Origin: Gymnothorax reevesii
Lineage: Eukaryota; Chordata; Actinopteri; Anguilliformes; Muraenidae
NCBI GenBank assembly: GCA_029721435.1
Contig: CM056587.1
Span: forward strand, 11,057,167 to 11,121,166
DNA: 64,000 nt
Direction of reading: 5' to 3'
The notes under the pieces are model-generated. The model saw only the letters and a list, made by a program, of their open reading frames with translations. It was not told the origin of the DNA and searched no databases. Numbering within the stretch: the stretch's first letter is position 1; each line of letters starts with the position of its first letter. Of the stretch, positions 1 through 12,300 are shown piece by piece. Position numbers and translations under genes: made by a program.

Positions 1-3000
1 TCAATTCTGTGCGCCAAATTTAGACATATATGTGCATATTCACAATACTGGAGATTTCAGGGATCATTATTCATTGTTTTATTATCAGCAGATAATTATT
101 TAATTAATTTTTATTTTGTTTAGCACATATGAGATATAATGAGTATAAAACTACCATTTGAACCTAATTTTTTTTTTCTAATTAATTAATATGATTTTTG
201 GCTCAAAAAGGACACCAAAATTTGTTGTCAAAAATATGTTTTTAACAGGGAGGATGTGGGAAATTAAAATGAGTATTATGCAAATTTGCCCGAAAGATAT
301 GTAAGTTACAAGTTACAACCTAAAAATTGAATTTATCTCAATATGTGTATTGTTTGCTTATACCAAAATTGAAGCACCTATCACTAAAACCCCTTAAGTC
401 ACACTTGGCTTGACTTGTGGGGTTTTAGTAATCAGTGCTTCAATTTGTTTTAGCATTTTTGGCATGCTCTCTGACCAAAGCGAATCTGGTCCATCAGAAA
501 ACCACTGTCAGCAACAGTGCCGTCATATTTGCAAACTGGAGCATGGCGATACTGTCACTAAGCACTGAAGGACCATAATGAAGATATTGATTACATGACT
601 CTTGAATATGTCATCAAATGATATGGAATTAGATTTCAATTGAGTGGATGCTTTTCCTTTCTTGAATAGAAAGACCAAGTAAGAACCATCTGCTGCACCA
701 GCTATGACTCGTACATATCTTTCAATTGTGCCAAAAATTATTCTGAAATAACACTAGATGACATGGCACCCAGCGTATGTGCTTGTGAATCTGCACTGGA
801 TAAACCAAACTCTGTGCGTGCATGTGCATACCTGTCAACGCCTCACACAATGAAAATGAGTTCACTGTGTGTTTTACAAGTCTACTTCATGCATATGGTC
901 TGTCTTTGCGTCCTTTGAGGGTTTGTGTCCATATTTTGGACAGAGAAACTGGGTGGTGGTATTGAAAACAAATGAATTATGGGGTGAATACTTTTGGACC
1001 ATGAAGGGTAGGGAGTGCTGGGTATAGGGGAGAGGAGGCAATGTTATGTTTTGGCAATGATGTCTATGAAATGTTGGAGAGGACTGTGTGCTGGGAAAAA
1101 GACACTAAAAATGCCACTGGGTGAAAGACAAAAAGCGAACTTCTGTATGTGTATACAGGTGTGTCGATCACCTTTCTGAAGCAGATTCACCATTTCATTA
1201 CACTCAACAGGTCAGAGCTTCAGATCAGGATCAAAACCAATAGAACATGGATCTCAACAGAGCACAGTGAATACTTCCAATGCAGGCAACAAAGTATGCT
1301 AAGGAAATTGACCCCATTGTTACCATACATTACCACACATTACAAAGTCCTCAGCATTGAAGGAGGACTGAGATGTCTCAGGATTGCTGAGGAGAGAAAA
1401 GGGAGAATTGTTGATGGGGGTTAGTAGAAGAATGCTAATACAGATTATGGTCTGCACACTAGTTCAGCTGAATCTCAGAAAAGCAGTTGTCTACTACGGC
1501 CAATAACAAATTGTATTGCGCAACGAAAAGAATCATCCAGCATCTTTTGCTTTACCATTTTATACTTCTAGTTTGAGTAACCCACCCCAAAGCCAAACTA
1601 ACTGCTGTGACTGGATTGCTAGTAAACATTATTGAGATATAACTGACAATAACTGCCATTTATGGACACTTCTGCACCAGTGAATGAGAGGGTTATGGTC
1701 CTAACACTGGGCTGTACTGAAATTGACAGAGAAAAAAAAATGTCCCGGGGGACAAAAAGAATACTATGAAAGCAATGGCCCCATACTACAGCAACCCTAA
1801 AAAGGAAAGTACTGGCTAAAATGCATTAAGTGACTGCCCTGCATTTTCAACTGACTTGCCCATTTCATTTGGGCAGCAGGCTTCTGCTATGGCTATGAGC
1901 TCCCTGATGTCACACAAAATGGTATTTTACAACTGCTATTCATTACATGTGGCTGGCATGACGGATATAGTCATAATATTAATGTTAGACTGATATACGG
2001 GCGACATTAATCTTCTCAGTCTTTATTTTAAAGCCACTTTTTCATTGGCTTGTCACTTACAGCTATATATAAAAGCTGGCTGACGGCAGCAATAAACTAT
2101 TATGGAACAGATTTGATGTTAGATTTTAAACATTATCCACTATATGGTTATTTATGAATATATCTTTTTTCCCACATTGTAAGCACTACGGACAACGATG
2201 CGCGCCAACATCCACAGATGAAATTGAAAAGCTGGCTGATTCTTCAGCTGCTGGTGTGTCAACTGTCATTGGCATCATCAGCAGTGGTCTCTTAATACTG
2301 GTGTCTTAAAATCATGGTTGAATTAACACACACATAAATCTTGTTGATTAATTAAATATGCTCATGAGCACAGGGCAGGCTCTTTGTTTGCCCAGGGCAC
2401 TGTGACAGCCTTGAGAACAAGACACTGTGGCATAAAGTGAACTGAAAGTATAAGTGCAACAAATGATTCCGGCCCACAAGAAGGTGAACAAAATCACCTT
2501 TATACAGCCAAATACTTGAATAAACACATGAGGGCATCTGATGCCAGTATGCCCCAAATAAATATCACTCTTAGATGGGCACACGACATTAACACAAGTG
2601 CAAGAAGAAAAAAAAAAGACTTAAATCCTGACCAACATCCCACAGGTTATAGGCATAAGAGTATTTGTGATTGTTTAAAGGAAACTCAAGTTTTAATCCA
2701 AAATACAATGCCCCCTCCAACAGGGTAATCCCTATAGAGGTTTTCACATGATGTTTATGAGAGGGAGCCCAGCCCAGATGTGGGGCGTCATCAGAGACAG
2801 TTATGAGAGACACGTCAATTACTAGCATTGACTGTATGCTCATATATATGAAAGGCAGCTATTGTTTGCAAATGTTCTATGCGTGATAGATGGCTATGCA
2901 GTGGATTAACGGTAAAAATGCTCCAACATACCGCATAGCCAGTTGGCTGGAAAAAATGAGTGGAAGTCAATTAAGAACTTCGTTAAGGGTTCAGTTGAAG

Positions 3001-5212
3001 CCCTGACAGTAAGAATTATAAATCTTTTGTTCTATTATTTTTTCATCTCGATCCACATTTTTTACTTAATCCATCATGAATCATAAGACATGACAGCAAA
3101 TATTTATTCAGCTAAAAAAAAGCAATTTTGCAATTTCAGTGCTTCCAGTGCAACAGAACACCATGGCATACATAATCTCGATATTCTATCTAAACTATGC
3201 TAGTGCCACTGAATGCCACTGTTGCGACGCCCATTGTATTTGCTCCTGTTGTCAAGTCCTCTATGACTGGCACTGGAGTCGCTAAAGGAAGCCGTTTCTT
3301 TTTAAAACACAGTTGAGGCTATTCTTCATGTCTGCCACTATGAGCAGAAAATAGTCACTTTCTACGGCTTGCCTTCGAGAACTGTATTTTATCTGTTTAG
3401 AATGATTTACTGCATATGTGATGCAATTTATAAAAACATGCCCATACAACAACCATATTATAAGCACATTTTATTAATTAAAACTGGGCATGTTATAAAT
3501 AATTAGGCTTAAAGCCACTTGCAAAGCAGTGATAATATTTTCCGTAAACATAATCAAACTTTATGAGCAAATTAAAAGGAGTGTGACTGCATGAGGATCT
3601 AGAGATTTTTTTTTTCTGCCATCCTTCCATTTCACATCAGCCATATTGTTTGATTCAGCTTCACAACTGGTCTCAATGTGCAATCATAATTTTGGCCACG
3701 ATTTTTGTTGACAGTGTCAGATAATTGTGCACTTTCATTCAATAAAACAAAATGCCGATTGGTGTAGCAGCAGTGTCTCTATGTATGTTATACCTCATTT
3801 ATAAGCTCAGTATAAACTAATTCATAAGGTGCATTCAATAACAATAAATCCATATTTATTATCATATTTTCCAGCAATGGGCTATGCAAAAGTATTTATA
3901 ACGTGTTGTGTTTGATACCTTGGTGTATGCATATTACATACATTGCATTTCAGAGTGAGTAAATGGTAAAATGTGTCCTGAAAAACTATCAGCTTCCAGT
4001 CAAATACGTCAAGCATACCATGTAATCTGCCGCACTATTCAGTCCAAAAGTTTGAAGACAATTCACCAAAACTTCATTGAAATACTGAGAAACAGACATT
4101 TTTTTTTAAATTCTAATAATCTGACATTTTAATTGAATTTGAAATTACTTGGTCAGTATGGCCTGATCGGACAGACGTCCAACTTCTATTTGAATGCATT
4201 GCAGTTCAAATTCGTTTCACCATTAGGATTTTTCACTACCTTGCCCTTATTGAAAGCTCAATTGAAACTAAATGGAGTTCCGAAAGGGAGGTGGGGGAAT
4301 AAATACAGTTGAGGGCAGTGATGATTACACACCACTGCTTTCGTCTAAAAGAGGTCCTTATGCATAGGTGTATTTCGGCGGGTGCACGTGGTGCGCCAGT
4401 GTCAGTTATTGCTCGCTAAGCGGTCCTATGAAGCTGCTTATCAACTCGTTATGTTAACCGGGGCTTTCCCAACCTAAATATCTGCATGTTCACATAAACA
4501 GAGATGGTGTTTGTAGCATATGTTCAATTGTTTACCGCCAGCAGAGCAGCAGATTTTACAAATGAAGAGTAAATGATCATCTTACAAAAATATGAGGAAT
4601 ACAGGATCATACAGATCAAAGATCATGCTCAAGACAATATTGGTCGGGGGTGTGAATAACATTCTGTCAAAATGACGGACAGCCTTCAAAATGTTCCGTC
4701 ATTGTTAAAAAAAATTTGTCAATGACAGAAAATATTCGGTTAATGCGACTTCTGGTCTAAATACCCCCACTTGTTCACTGTACAGTTAATGAAAAGCTGT
4801 ACGTGAAATTTGATGCCTGTTCAAATTTTCTGAACAGACCAAACTGTATGTTCACGACCCCAGGATGGCCTGCTACATTGGGTAGAATTATGCTGTATGC
4901 AACTAACAAACAAGATGACAAAGGACACCTTGTTGGTAGTAATTGCAATTGAAAATAAATTACCTAAAATTGACAGGAACACTATTTTAGCCTGTTGTAT
5001 TAAAATATGTTTAAGTGGCACCAATTGTGACGTAGAGTTGAGTATTTCGGTTTCCTGGGGGCTATGATGGTTTTTTTTTTTTGGGCTGTTACTTTATAAG
5101 TACATCGGAATGACTATAATGAATAGGATATTCAGTCATGAAACAAGTCTTCATCACATCATTAAAACACCAAAATACACAAAGAGATTAAAAAGAAACC
5201 CATTTTCAAAAC
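1..5212. other. AT-rich non-coding stretch, no gene recognised
   Basis: All reading frames are short and I recognise no protein family in any of them. The sequence is AT-rich with scattered A or T runs. The only structure I can support is the long hairpin at 366-446, listed separately. The stretch ends at the target duplication of the solo LTR. Confidence 0.6.
366..446. repeat. Long imperfect hairpin (36-bp arms, 9-base loop)
   Basis: The arms are 366-401 and 411-446, around a nine-base loop. Paired segments include ATTGAAGCAC with GTGCTTCAAT and ACTAAAACCCC with GGGGTTTTAGT. About six positions are unpaired. A transcript would fold into a stem of microRNA-precursor size, but a tiny fold-back transposon remnant is equally possible. 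No TA or TTAA target duplication was evident. Confidence 0.6.
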
Positions 5213-5217
5213 AAAGG

Positions 5218-6329
5218 TGTGAGGTTACGCTCAGGAACTTGACGCAAGAACCAAGTAATCCAAAAAGCTTTTGCTTTATTAGGAATGGGGGTGAACCCCC
5301 GCAGACCAGGAGGCAACAGTACAAAGTCCACAATCCAAAAATCAGAATCCTAGGGACGTAATCCAAGTTGTAACCAGGGCAGCAAACACAAAACTCATGG
5401 TCGGGCAAAAAAAGGTTTGATAAACAGATGCAAACAAATCCAAGTCAAAGCCAAAATCGAAATCAGAGATGGTCCAGTCAGAAGAGAATCACAGGGAGTA
5501 CAAGGCATAAACAATCGCAGCACAGGTAAACCAAGAAGGTTCTGACAAAGAGCTGGCTGTGAAATGACTGCTTAAATACACAAATGGGAAGTCACATGCT
5601 ACAATGGGAAACAGGTGAGCTGGATCAGACTAATTACAAAGGAATGAACATGAGGAAGTTCCTGACTACATGAAATTGGCGAAAGCCAAAACGCGGACTG
5701 GGATCACAAAGACAGCCTATTGACAGACATACGGCTTCGGTTACGGAGCTCTAACGTGAACAGATAAGGAGGGAGAACAGAGATTGACAAGCGCAGAGGT
5801 TCCGCTGAAACTGCAGCAAAGTAGATTGAGTAAAGACAAGAGGCGGAGACTACAGTAGGGCGAATGGTGATAGGTCGTTAGTCAATTAGTAAAGTGCAGC
5901 TATGCAGTCCCTAGTGCTTCTTAGTAAGTTAGTCCTATAAACAATATTAGTCTTGGTTAGTAGATTTAACTAAAATAACAAACTGTTAGTCCTTGTTAGT
6001 GATTATAGAAAAGCAAGGTGAAGGAAGCAAATGAGATTGGAAGAAATGATTGAAATCCCAGAAACCATTAAATCACCTGAAAGAGTGGCACGCAACACTA
6101 GGACTTTGAGCAATCACAAGACATGAGACCAGACAGGGGGAGAGACAAAGTGCAATGCGTGGCATGGAACAAAACACGAACCGGAATCTAACTGCAGGGT
6201 GTAATATGTCAAACAAATAGAGACAAGGCGAAAACAAAACATGGCATGGAATCCAAAGCCCGATATTAAATCATGGTCAGACAAAGCAGAATTATAAAGA
6301 AACATGGCTAACAAGGCAGAATTACAACA
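5218..6329 (-). mobile_element. Solo LTR of a Tf1/sushi-like gypsy element
   Basis: This 1112-bp block reads on the minus strand from TG to CA and is flanked by AAAGG at 5213-5217 and again at 6330-6334, so it is a clean insertion with a 5-bp target duplication. It resembles the LTRs at 8230 and 43098; for example, a tract near 5320-5340 is the complement of the segment around GTGGACTTTGTAC in those LTRs. It carries a minus-strand TATA-like box (5571-5578), a predicted transcript start at 5546 reading GTCAGAACC, and a minus-strand AATAAA at 5275-5280. No internal region is present, so it probably arose by LTR-LTR recombination. Confidence 0.85.
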
Positions 6330-6334
6330 AAAGG

Positions 6335-7061
6335 TTATGTTATGTCATGGCTAAACGGGGTCAGCAGATGGGTAAAATGGTATAGATCATCCAATTTTGT
6401 GCATACAGCACTGATGCATACAAAATTGTACCAATATTGACTGTTGAGTTGAAGGTATCAAACATAATTCTGTTCGTACATATTTGGATGCATCCACAAC
6501 TGGAAGGTTTCATTTTTTAACTTTTTACCCTTTGACACCCAACTTTTTTAAACCAAACATGACTGCTCTGTCCAAGTTAATTTAGACTAGATATCTAGAC
6601 TAGATATGCTCAGTTTTTTTTTTTTAATTCTGAGTTAAGCATAGCATTTCATGTTATGAAATTGTAAAATGTTGCTTGTACATTTCAGCTCAAATTGGAG
6701 GCACTTATTCACAGCAAAATGAAGCAGCGGTAATATACTAAAAGCAAATATTCAGATACGTGATCAGATTGACTTATAATTTTGGCTGAAGACCTTTCGT
6801 AGAATCCAGGGTTAAACTGCTTAGTTGGAATGAAAGCCTGAACCCACACCGGCCTTTTCTGGTTAAGATGAAAACCAAAATAAAAACACGGAAAAGTCCG
6901 TATTCAAGCAGGAGTCAATTAGCATAATGTGGAAATTTCCATATGCGGGCGGAGGGTTAAGTAGGTTAAAAGTCAGAGAAATCTTTTTTCTGACTTTTTT
7001 CTTCTTGTAGGACAATGTCACATGCATATTCTGTATCTTCTGGTTGCAGTGCTTCACTGAT
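6335..7061. other. Non-coding stretch, nothing recognised
   Basis: AT-rich sequence between the solo LTR and the poly-T that marks the 3' end of the minus-strand LINE. There are only short open frames without recognisable domains. Confidence 0.5.
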
Positions 7062-8229
7062 TTTTTTTTTTTTGTGATTAACTTTTTATTAAGGTCTTTT
7101 GTTATTCATATATACAAAGCATTCACTAACCAAGAATAACTTACAGAAACACATACATTAAGACATCTAAGAAAACCCCATCCATCTGCCCCCCCCCATA
7201 GACCGCTATATAATTTCTGCAGGAGTCAAAGGAACAAAATAAGAATATTTACAATAGTTCCTTGATTTCGTCAGCCATAGTCAGCCACGATAAAATGGTC
7301 AGAACCATGCATTCTCGCTACTGACAAGTCCACATTTATTATGTCAAGATATATGTCGATCCATTCAGCTTTTGTAACTGTATGTGTAGGTTCCCACCAT
7401 AATCCCAACATCTTTTTTGCAACCATAATTCAAATTAAAAGAGCACGCCTCTTACCACAGGATAATTTAAGAGCAGAGGTGTCATTTAAGAGAAACAGAA
7501 TGATGGAACATGGCACATCCACATTTAAAACACCAGACAAAGTAGAACAAATTTCTCTCCAAAATACTCTTTCATCCTTACATTACCAATACATATGCAT
7601 GAATGAACCAGTAAGACCCTCTGTGCATAAAGGACGAATTCGGGATCATATCCGTTTCATAAGATAGGCCTTCCTCGGTGTGAGGTAAGTCCTTTGAACA
7701 TAATTAAAATGAATCAACTGATGATCTGAGTTTTTAGAAGCAATGACAATCAAATTCCAAATTTTTTCCCAGTCAAGTAGATCATCCCCAGTATAGTACT
7801 TCAGATCCTCAGACCATACATGTACAATCGGGAGCGCTTTATAAGAGGAAGCTCGAAGAAGTGAATATAGTTGAGAGACCAGCCCTTTCTGATCTAATAA
7901 GGCATGCAAAGGATGTGTAGTAAGTGGAGCCTTCCATGGTACCCCATAAGCTTTCATGGCCGAGCGCAGTTGAAGATTCAAGAAAAAAGATGAACTTCAT
8001 AAAGTAAAAGACAGTCTCAGACCATTAAAATTTCGAAGCCCCTCCCCATTATACTCCTGGTTGGGCTTGTGAATGGGACCCCATGAGCAGGTAGAAAGTA
8101 ATTGTTAAAGAATGGACTATTCAGGTGCCATGTAGAGATGTTATATGTTTCCTTCTCAACTATACGTCACTTAGACAACAGAAAACTCATTATGGGGCCA
8201 AATCTTAGTTAAGCGCATTTCAAGGGGAC
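7062..8229 (-). pseudogene. L1/Tx1-like LINE ORF2, 3' part (broken)
   Basis: A poly-T tract at about 7062-7075 is the A-tail of a LINE on the minus strand. Upstream of it, minus-strand frames encode pieces like the C-terminal end of vertebrate L1-type ORF2. The longest is at 7646-7981 and includes WEKIWNLI, an HFNYVQRTYLTP-like stretch and MKRI. Other pieces are separated from it by stops and frameshifts. The copy is decayed. It is interrupted by the gypsy element at 8225-8229, and the matching 5' portion resumes at 14742. The normal role would be target-primed reverse transcription, but this copy cannot encode a functional protein. Confidence 0.75.
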
Positions 8230-8861
8230 TGTTGGGATTCTGGATTCTGCTGTCATGTTAAGTTCTGTGCCTGGCCTAGCCATGTTTTCATTTTCATGCT
8301 TTGCACTTTGTCTCCCCTGTCTTGTCAGGTGTGTATCTTTGCTCACGGTCCCTTGTCTTGTGTGACACTCATTCGGGTAATTTATTGGTTTCTGGGTTTC
8401 AATCTTCTTTCATTATCTCGTGTTCTTCCTTCCTCTCTCTTTTACTGTCTTACTAACACATACTAACAGTTTATTGTTTTTGCTAAATACTAATCCACAC
8501 TAACCTTGTATATTTGGACTAACTTACTAACAAGCACTTGGGATTGTATAGCTGCACTTACTAATTGACTAATGATCTCTCAGCTGTCGCCCAATTCTAG
8601 TCTCCGCCTCCTTGCCTATCCCTAATTATCTCTGCTGCAGTTTTCCACTTTTATCTCATGCTTTCCTTGTCTTTAGACTATGCACTTTTAGTACTCCTTA
8701 ACCGGAGCTGTTGTTTGTACTTAGGTTTGTCTTGTGATCCCTGTCTGCGTTTTGGCTACAGCCAAATTCATGTAATTAGTTTATCCCTCATGTGTCTCTC
8801 CCTAATCATTGTCACCATTGATTGCACCTGTTCTCCCTGGTCATGTGTTTTCCTGGATGTG

Positions 8862-8902
8862 TATATAAGATGTCTGTTTGCTTCACACTCTTGTCAGATC
8901 GT
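8862..8902 (+). promoter_or_regulatory. LTR core promoter: TATA box and predicted transcript start
   Basis: TATATAAG lies at 8862-8869. The predicted start is G8893, 31 bases downstream of the first T. From there the transcript would begin GTCAGATCGT (8893-8902), which is the reverse complement of 9333-9342. The same box, spacing and ten bases occur in the solo LTR at 43872-43912. The start is inferred from spacing, not measured. Confidence 0.8.
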
Positions 8903-9267
8903 TCTCCCTAGTTTTCTCGTGCCACGTTTCTCGCCTTGATTGCTCAGTGTTTATCTTTCTGACTGGATTGCTCGACTATTGATTTTGGTTTGCCCTTTTT
9001 GGATATTGTTGCATCTGTGAGTTTTGACCTTTTTCTGCCCGACCTTGATTTTGTGATTACTGCCCTGGTTTTGGATTCGGACTGTCTTTGGCTTATGAGT
9101 TTGTTTCTCCTCCAAACCTACGCCTGTGTACCGAACCCTTTTTGTCTGACCACGAACTTTGTTATTGGTGCCCTGGTTACGATTCTGGATTACGCCCATT
9201 GGATACTGTTTTTGGATCGTGGACTTTGTACCGTTGCCAGCTCTGTTGGGGGGTTTCCCCCTTCAGA

Positions 9268-9273
9268 AATAAA
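9268..9273 (+). terminator. LTR polyadenylation signal AATAAA
   Basis: AATAAA near the 3' end of the LTR defines the likely R/U5 boundary 15-25 bases further on. In the 3' LTR the equivalent is at 14674-14679, where it would end the genomic transcript. Confidence 0.75.
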
Positions 9274-9332
9274 GCCTCCTTTTTGCATTCTACTGGTTGT
9301 CGCACTTGGTTCATTTCGTAAATCACAACATT

Positions 9333-9342
9333 ACGATCTGAC
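9333..9342 (+). other. Primer binding site, self-priming type
   Basis: Two bases after the 5' LTR, ACGATCTGAC is an exact 10-base complement of the predicted 5' end of the element's own RNA (8893-8902). Tf1 of fission yeast and its relatives prime minus-strand synthesis from the 5' end of their own mRNA folded onto the PBS. This arrangement fits that mechanism better than tRNA priming, since I see no typical TGG-initiated tRNA-complementary site. Confidence 0.8.
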
Positions 9343-9343
9343 C

Positions 9344-12300
9344 ATGACGGAGCCAGCGTCAGACCAGTCTCTGCAGGAGGCAGTGCACCAACAGGGCGCT
9401 CAGTTAGAATTCCAAGAGCGTCAGCTTCAGGCTCTTATGCAACATATGCAAACCATGAGTCTTCAGATGGCGGATCTCACTCGCTCTGTGCAAGACGCTC
9501 AGCGGCTACAGTCTCCCCAGCCTGCCGTCCATGCCACTCCTGCTCCTGCGTCTGCTCCGCCACTGCCAGTCTGCGAGCCACGCCTGCCACCGCCTGAGAG
9601 GTACGACGGGAACCCGGGAGCATGTCGGGCTTTTCTCACCCAGTGCAAGCTCATTTTCAGCCTACAGCCCTCGTCATTCCCCACCGAAAGAGCTCGGGTT
9701 GCTTTCATCATCACGCAACTGACGGGAAGGGCCAAGCAGTGGGCTACGGCTGCATGGGAAGCAGATCTACCCTGCGTGCAAACGTCTAATTTGCTGGGTG
9801 AGGAGATGAGGCGCATCTTTGACCGCACAAAGCTGGGTCACGAGGCGAGACGAGAAATTCTGCGCATTCGACAGGGGAGCCGTTCCGTGGCCGACTACGC
9901 CATTGATTTCCAGACACTGGCTACCAACAGCAGGTGGGGACATAGAGCTTTGTTCGATGCCTTTTTTAACGGGCTTTCTGAAGCGTTAAAGGATGAGCTG
10001 GTTTCCCGGGAGTTACCGGAGGATTTGGATGACTTGGTCGACTTGGCTATTCGCGTGGATTCCCGATTGGAAGAACGCAGACGCTTCGCCTCCCGCAGAC
10101 GACCCAACCCACTCCTCCAGAGCACTCTGCCTCTACCACCCCCTACTGGCGACAGTCCTGAGCCAGAACCCATGCAACTGGGCCGTACTCGCATCCCTGT
10201 GGAGGAGAAAAACCGCCGTCGCAGAGAAGGGGCCTGCTTCTACTGTGGCAAGGGGGGACACCACATTGCTCAGTGTCCCAACAAGAGAAGTTCCCCTGGT
10301 GCCCAGAGAAGAGTAGTGATTGGAGTGACGCCAGTGCAGGAGACTAAGAACCGTACGTGCCTCCCAGTTATCCTGGAGTGGGGAGGAGGGAGTAAGTCCA
10401 CCCTAGCCCTCATTGATACCGGCGCTGAGGAGAACCTCATCGATGTGGAACTGGCTCAAGAATGGGGAATCCCTACCGAGAGGATCTTTCCTGACCGGGT
10501 GGCCAATTCACTCAGTGGCCAGAAAATAGCCCAGATAACTCACGCTACCAGCCCCATCAAACTCAAAACCTCAGGAAACCACCACGAAACCATTCAGCTC
10601 CTCCTCTTACATTCTCCCCATGCTCCCATTGTTTTGGGCCATCCATGGATGGCCAAACACCTCCCAAATATTGATTGGCGGAGGAATGAGGTTAAGGGTT
10701 GGAGCCCCAACTGCTCCCTGGCATGCCTCCACAACGCCCGCGAACCTCAACACAGCCCATCCCAAGAAGAAATACCAGATCTTGAGAAGGTCCCCCTAGA
10801 GTTTCATGATCTCAAGGAAGTGTTCTCTAAGTCCCGGGCCACCAGCTTACCACCTCACCGACCCTATGACTGCACCATAGACCTGAAGCCAGGTACTATG
10901 CCCCCTAGAGGCCGACTCTATTCACTCTCCAGACCAGAAACCCAAGCTATGGAGAAGTATCTCTCAGAGTCTCTTGCTGCTGGCATTATACGCCCGTCAT
11001 CATCACCTGCTGGTGCCGGATTCTTCTTCGTGTCTAAGAAGGACGGATCATTAAGACCCTGTATAGATTACCGTGGACTTAACGAAATATCTGTCAAGAA
11101 TCGCTATCCACTTCCTCTAATGAACACTGCTTTCGATCTCCTGCAAGGAGCTAAGATTTTTACTAAGCTCGACCTCCGTAATGCCTATCACCTGGTACGC
11201 ATCAGAGAGGGGGACGAATGGAAGACTGCCTTTAACACTCCCACGGGACACTGGGAGTATTTAGTTCTTCCTTTCGGGCTTACTAACGCTCCAGCAGTGT
11301 TTCAAAACCTTGTCAACGATGTTTTAAGAGACATGATAAATAAGTTTGTGTTTGTGTATCTTGACGATATCCTGATTTTTTCAGAGTCCCAGGAGGCCCA
11401 TGTCAAACATGTTCGCCAAGTGCTCCGTCGCCTCCTGGAGAACCGCCTCTTTGTTAAAGCTGAAAAATGTGAATTTAATGTGGAAACCACTACGTTTTTG
11501 GGTTACATCATCTCCCCAGACACCATCCGGATGGACCCCCTAAAGGTGGAAGCTGTCACTAATTGGCCCAGACCAGAGGACCGTAAGTCTCTCCAGCGAT
11601 TTTTGGGCTTCGCTAACTTTTACCGCCGGTTCATCCGGAATTATAGTTCTGTTGCCGCTCCTCTTACTGCTCTCACTTCTTCTAAATCCAAGTTTCTGTG
11701 GTCCGAAAAGGCTGAAGAGGCCTTCAATGACTTAAAAGCTCGTTTCACCTCTGCACCTATCCTAACCATTCCCAATCCAGAACTCCAGTTTATTGTTGAA
11801 GTGGACGCCTCCAATATCGGAGCTGGAGCCATCCTGTCGCAGAGGTCCACAGAAGATGGTAAGGTCCATCCTTGTGCCTTCTTTTCTCGCCGCCTCAGCT
11901 CTGCAGAAAGAAACTACGACATTGGGAATCGGGAGCTGTTGGCGGTAAAGTTGGCCTTAGAGGAGTGGAGACAATGGCTGGAGGGCTCCAAGGTACCCTT
12001 CATCGTCTGGACAGACCACAAGAACCTGGAATATCTACAAACGGCCAAAAGACTCAATCCGCGACAAGCCAGGTGGGCACTTTTCTTTTCACGATTCAAC
12101 TTTCATATTGCCTATCGACCTGGAAGTAAGAATGTCAAGCCTGATGCCCTCTCCCGTTGTTTTGAAATCCAGGAAGAGGAAATTAACAAAGATACCATCC
12201 TCCCTAAAGAAGCGTTCATTAATGCATTATGTCTTGATATTGAGAGAGAAGTCAGAAATGCCCAAAACAATGCTGCTACTCCCAGTGCGTGTCCCACCAA

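Larger units (their letters stand above)
8230..9330 (+). repeat. 5' LTR of the gypsy element
   Basis: Starts TGTTGGGATTC and ends AAATCACAACA. Predicted U3 is 8230-8892, R runs from 8893 to about 9290, and U5 is the last 40 bases or so. The R region is unusually long (about 400 nt) and contains two diverged copies of a segment built around GCCCTGGTT. The gag frame stays open from 8990 through R-U5 without an AUG. Confidence 0.96.
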
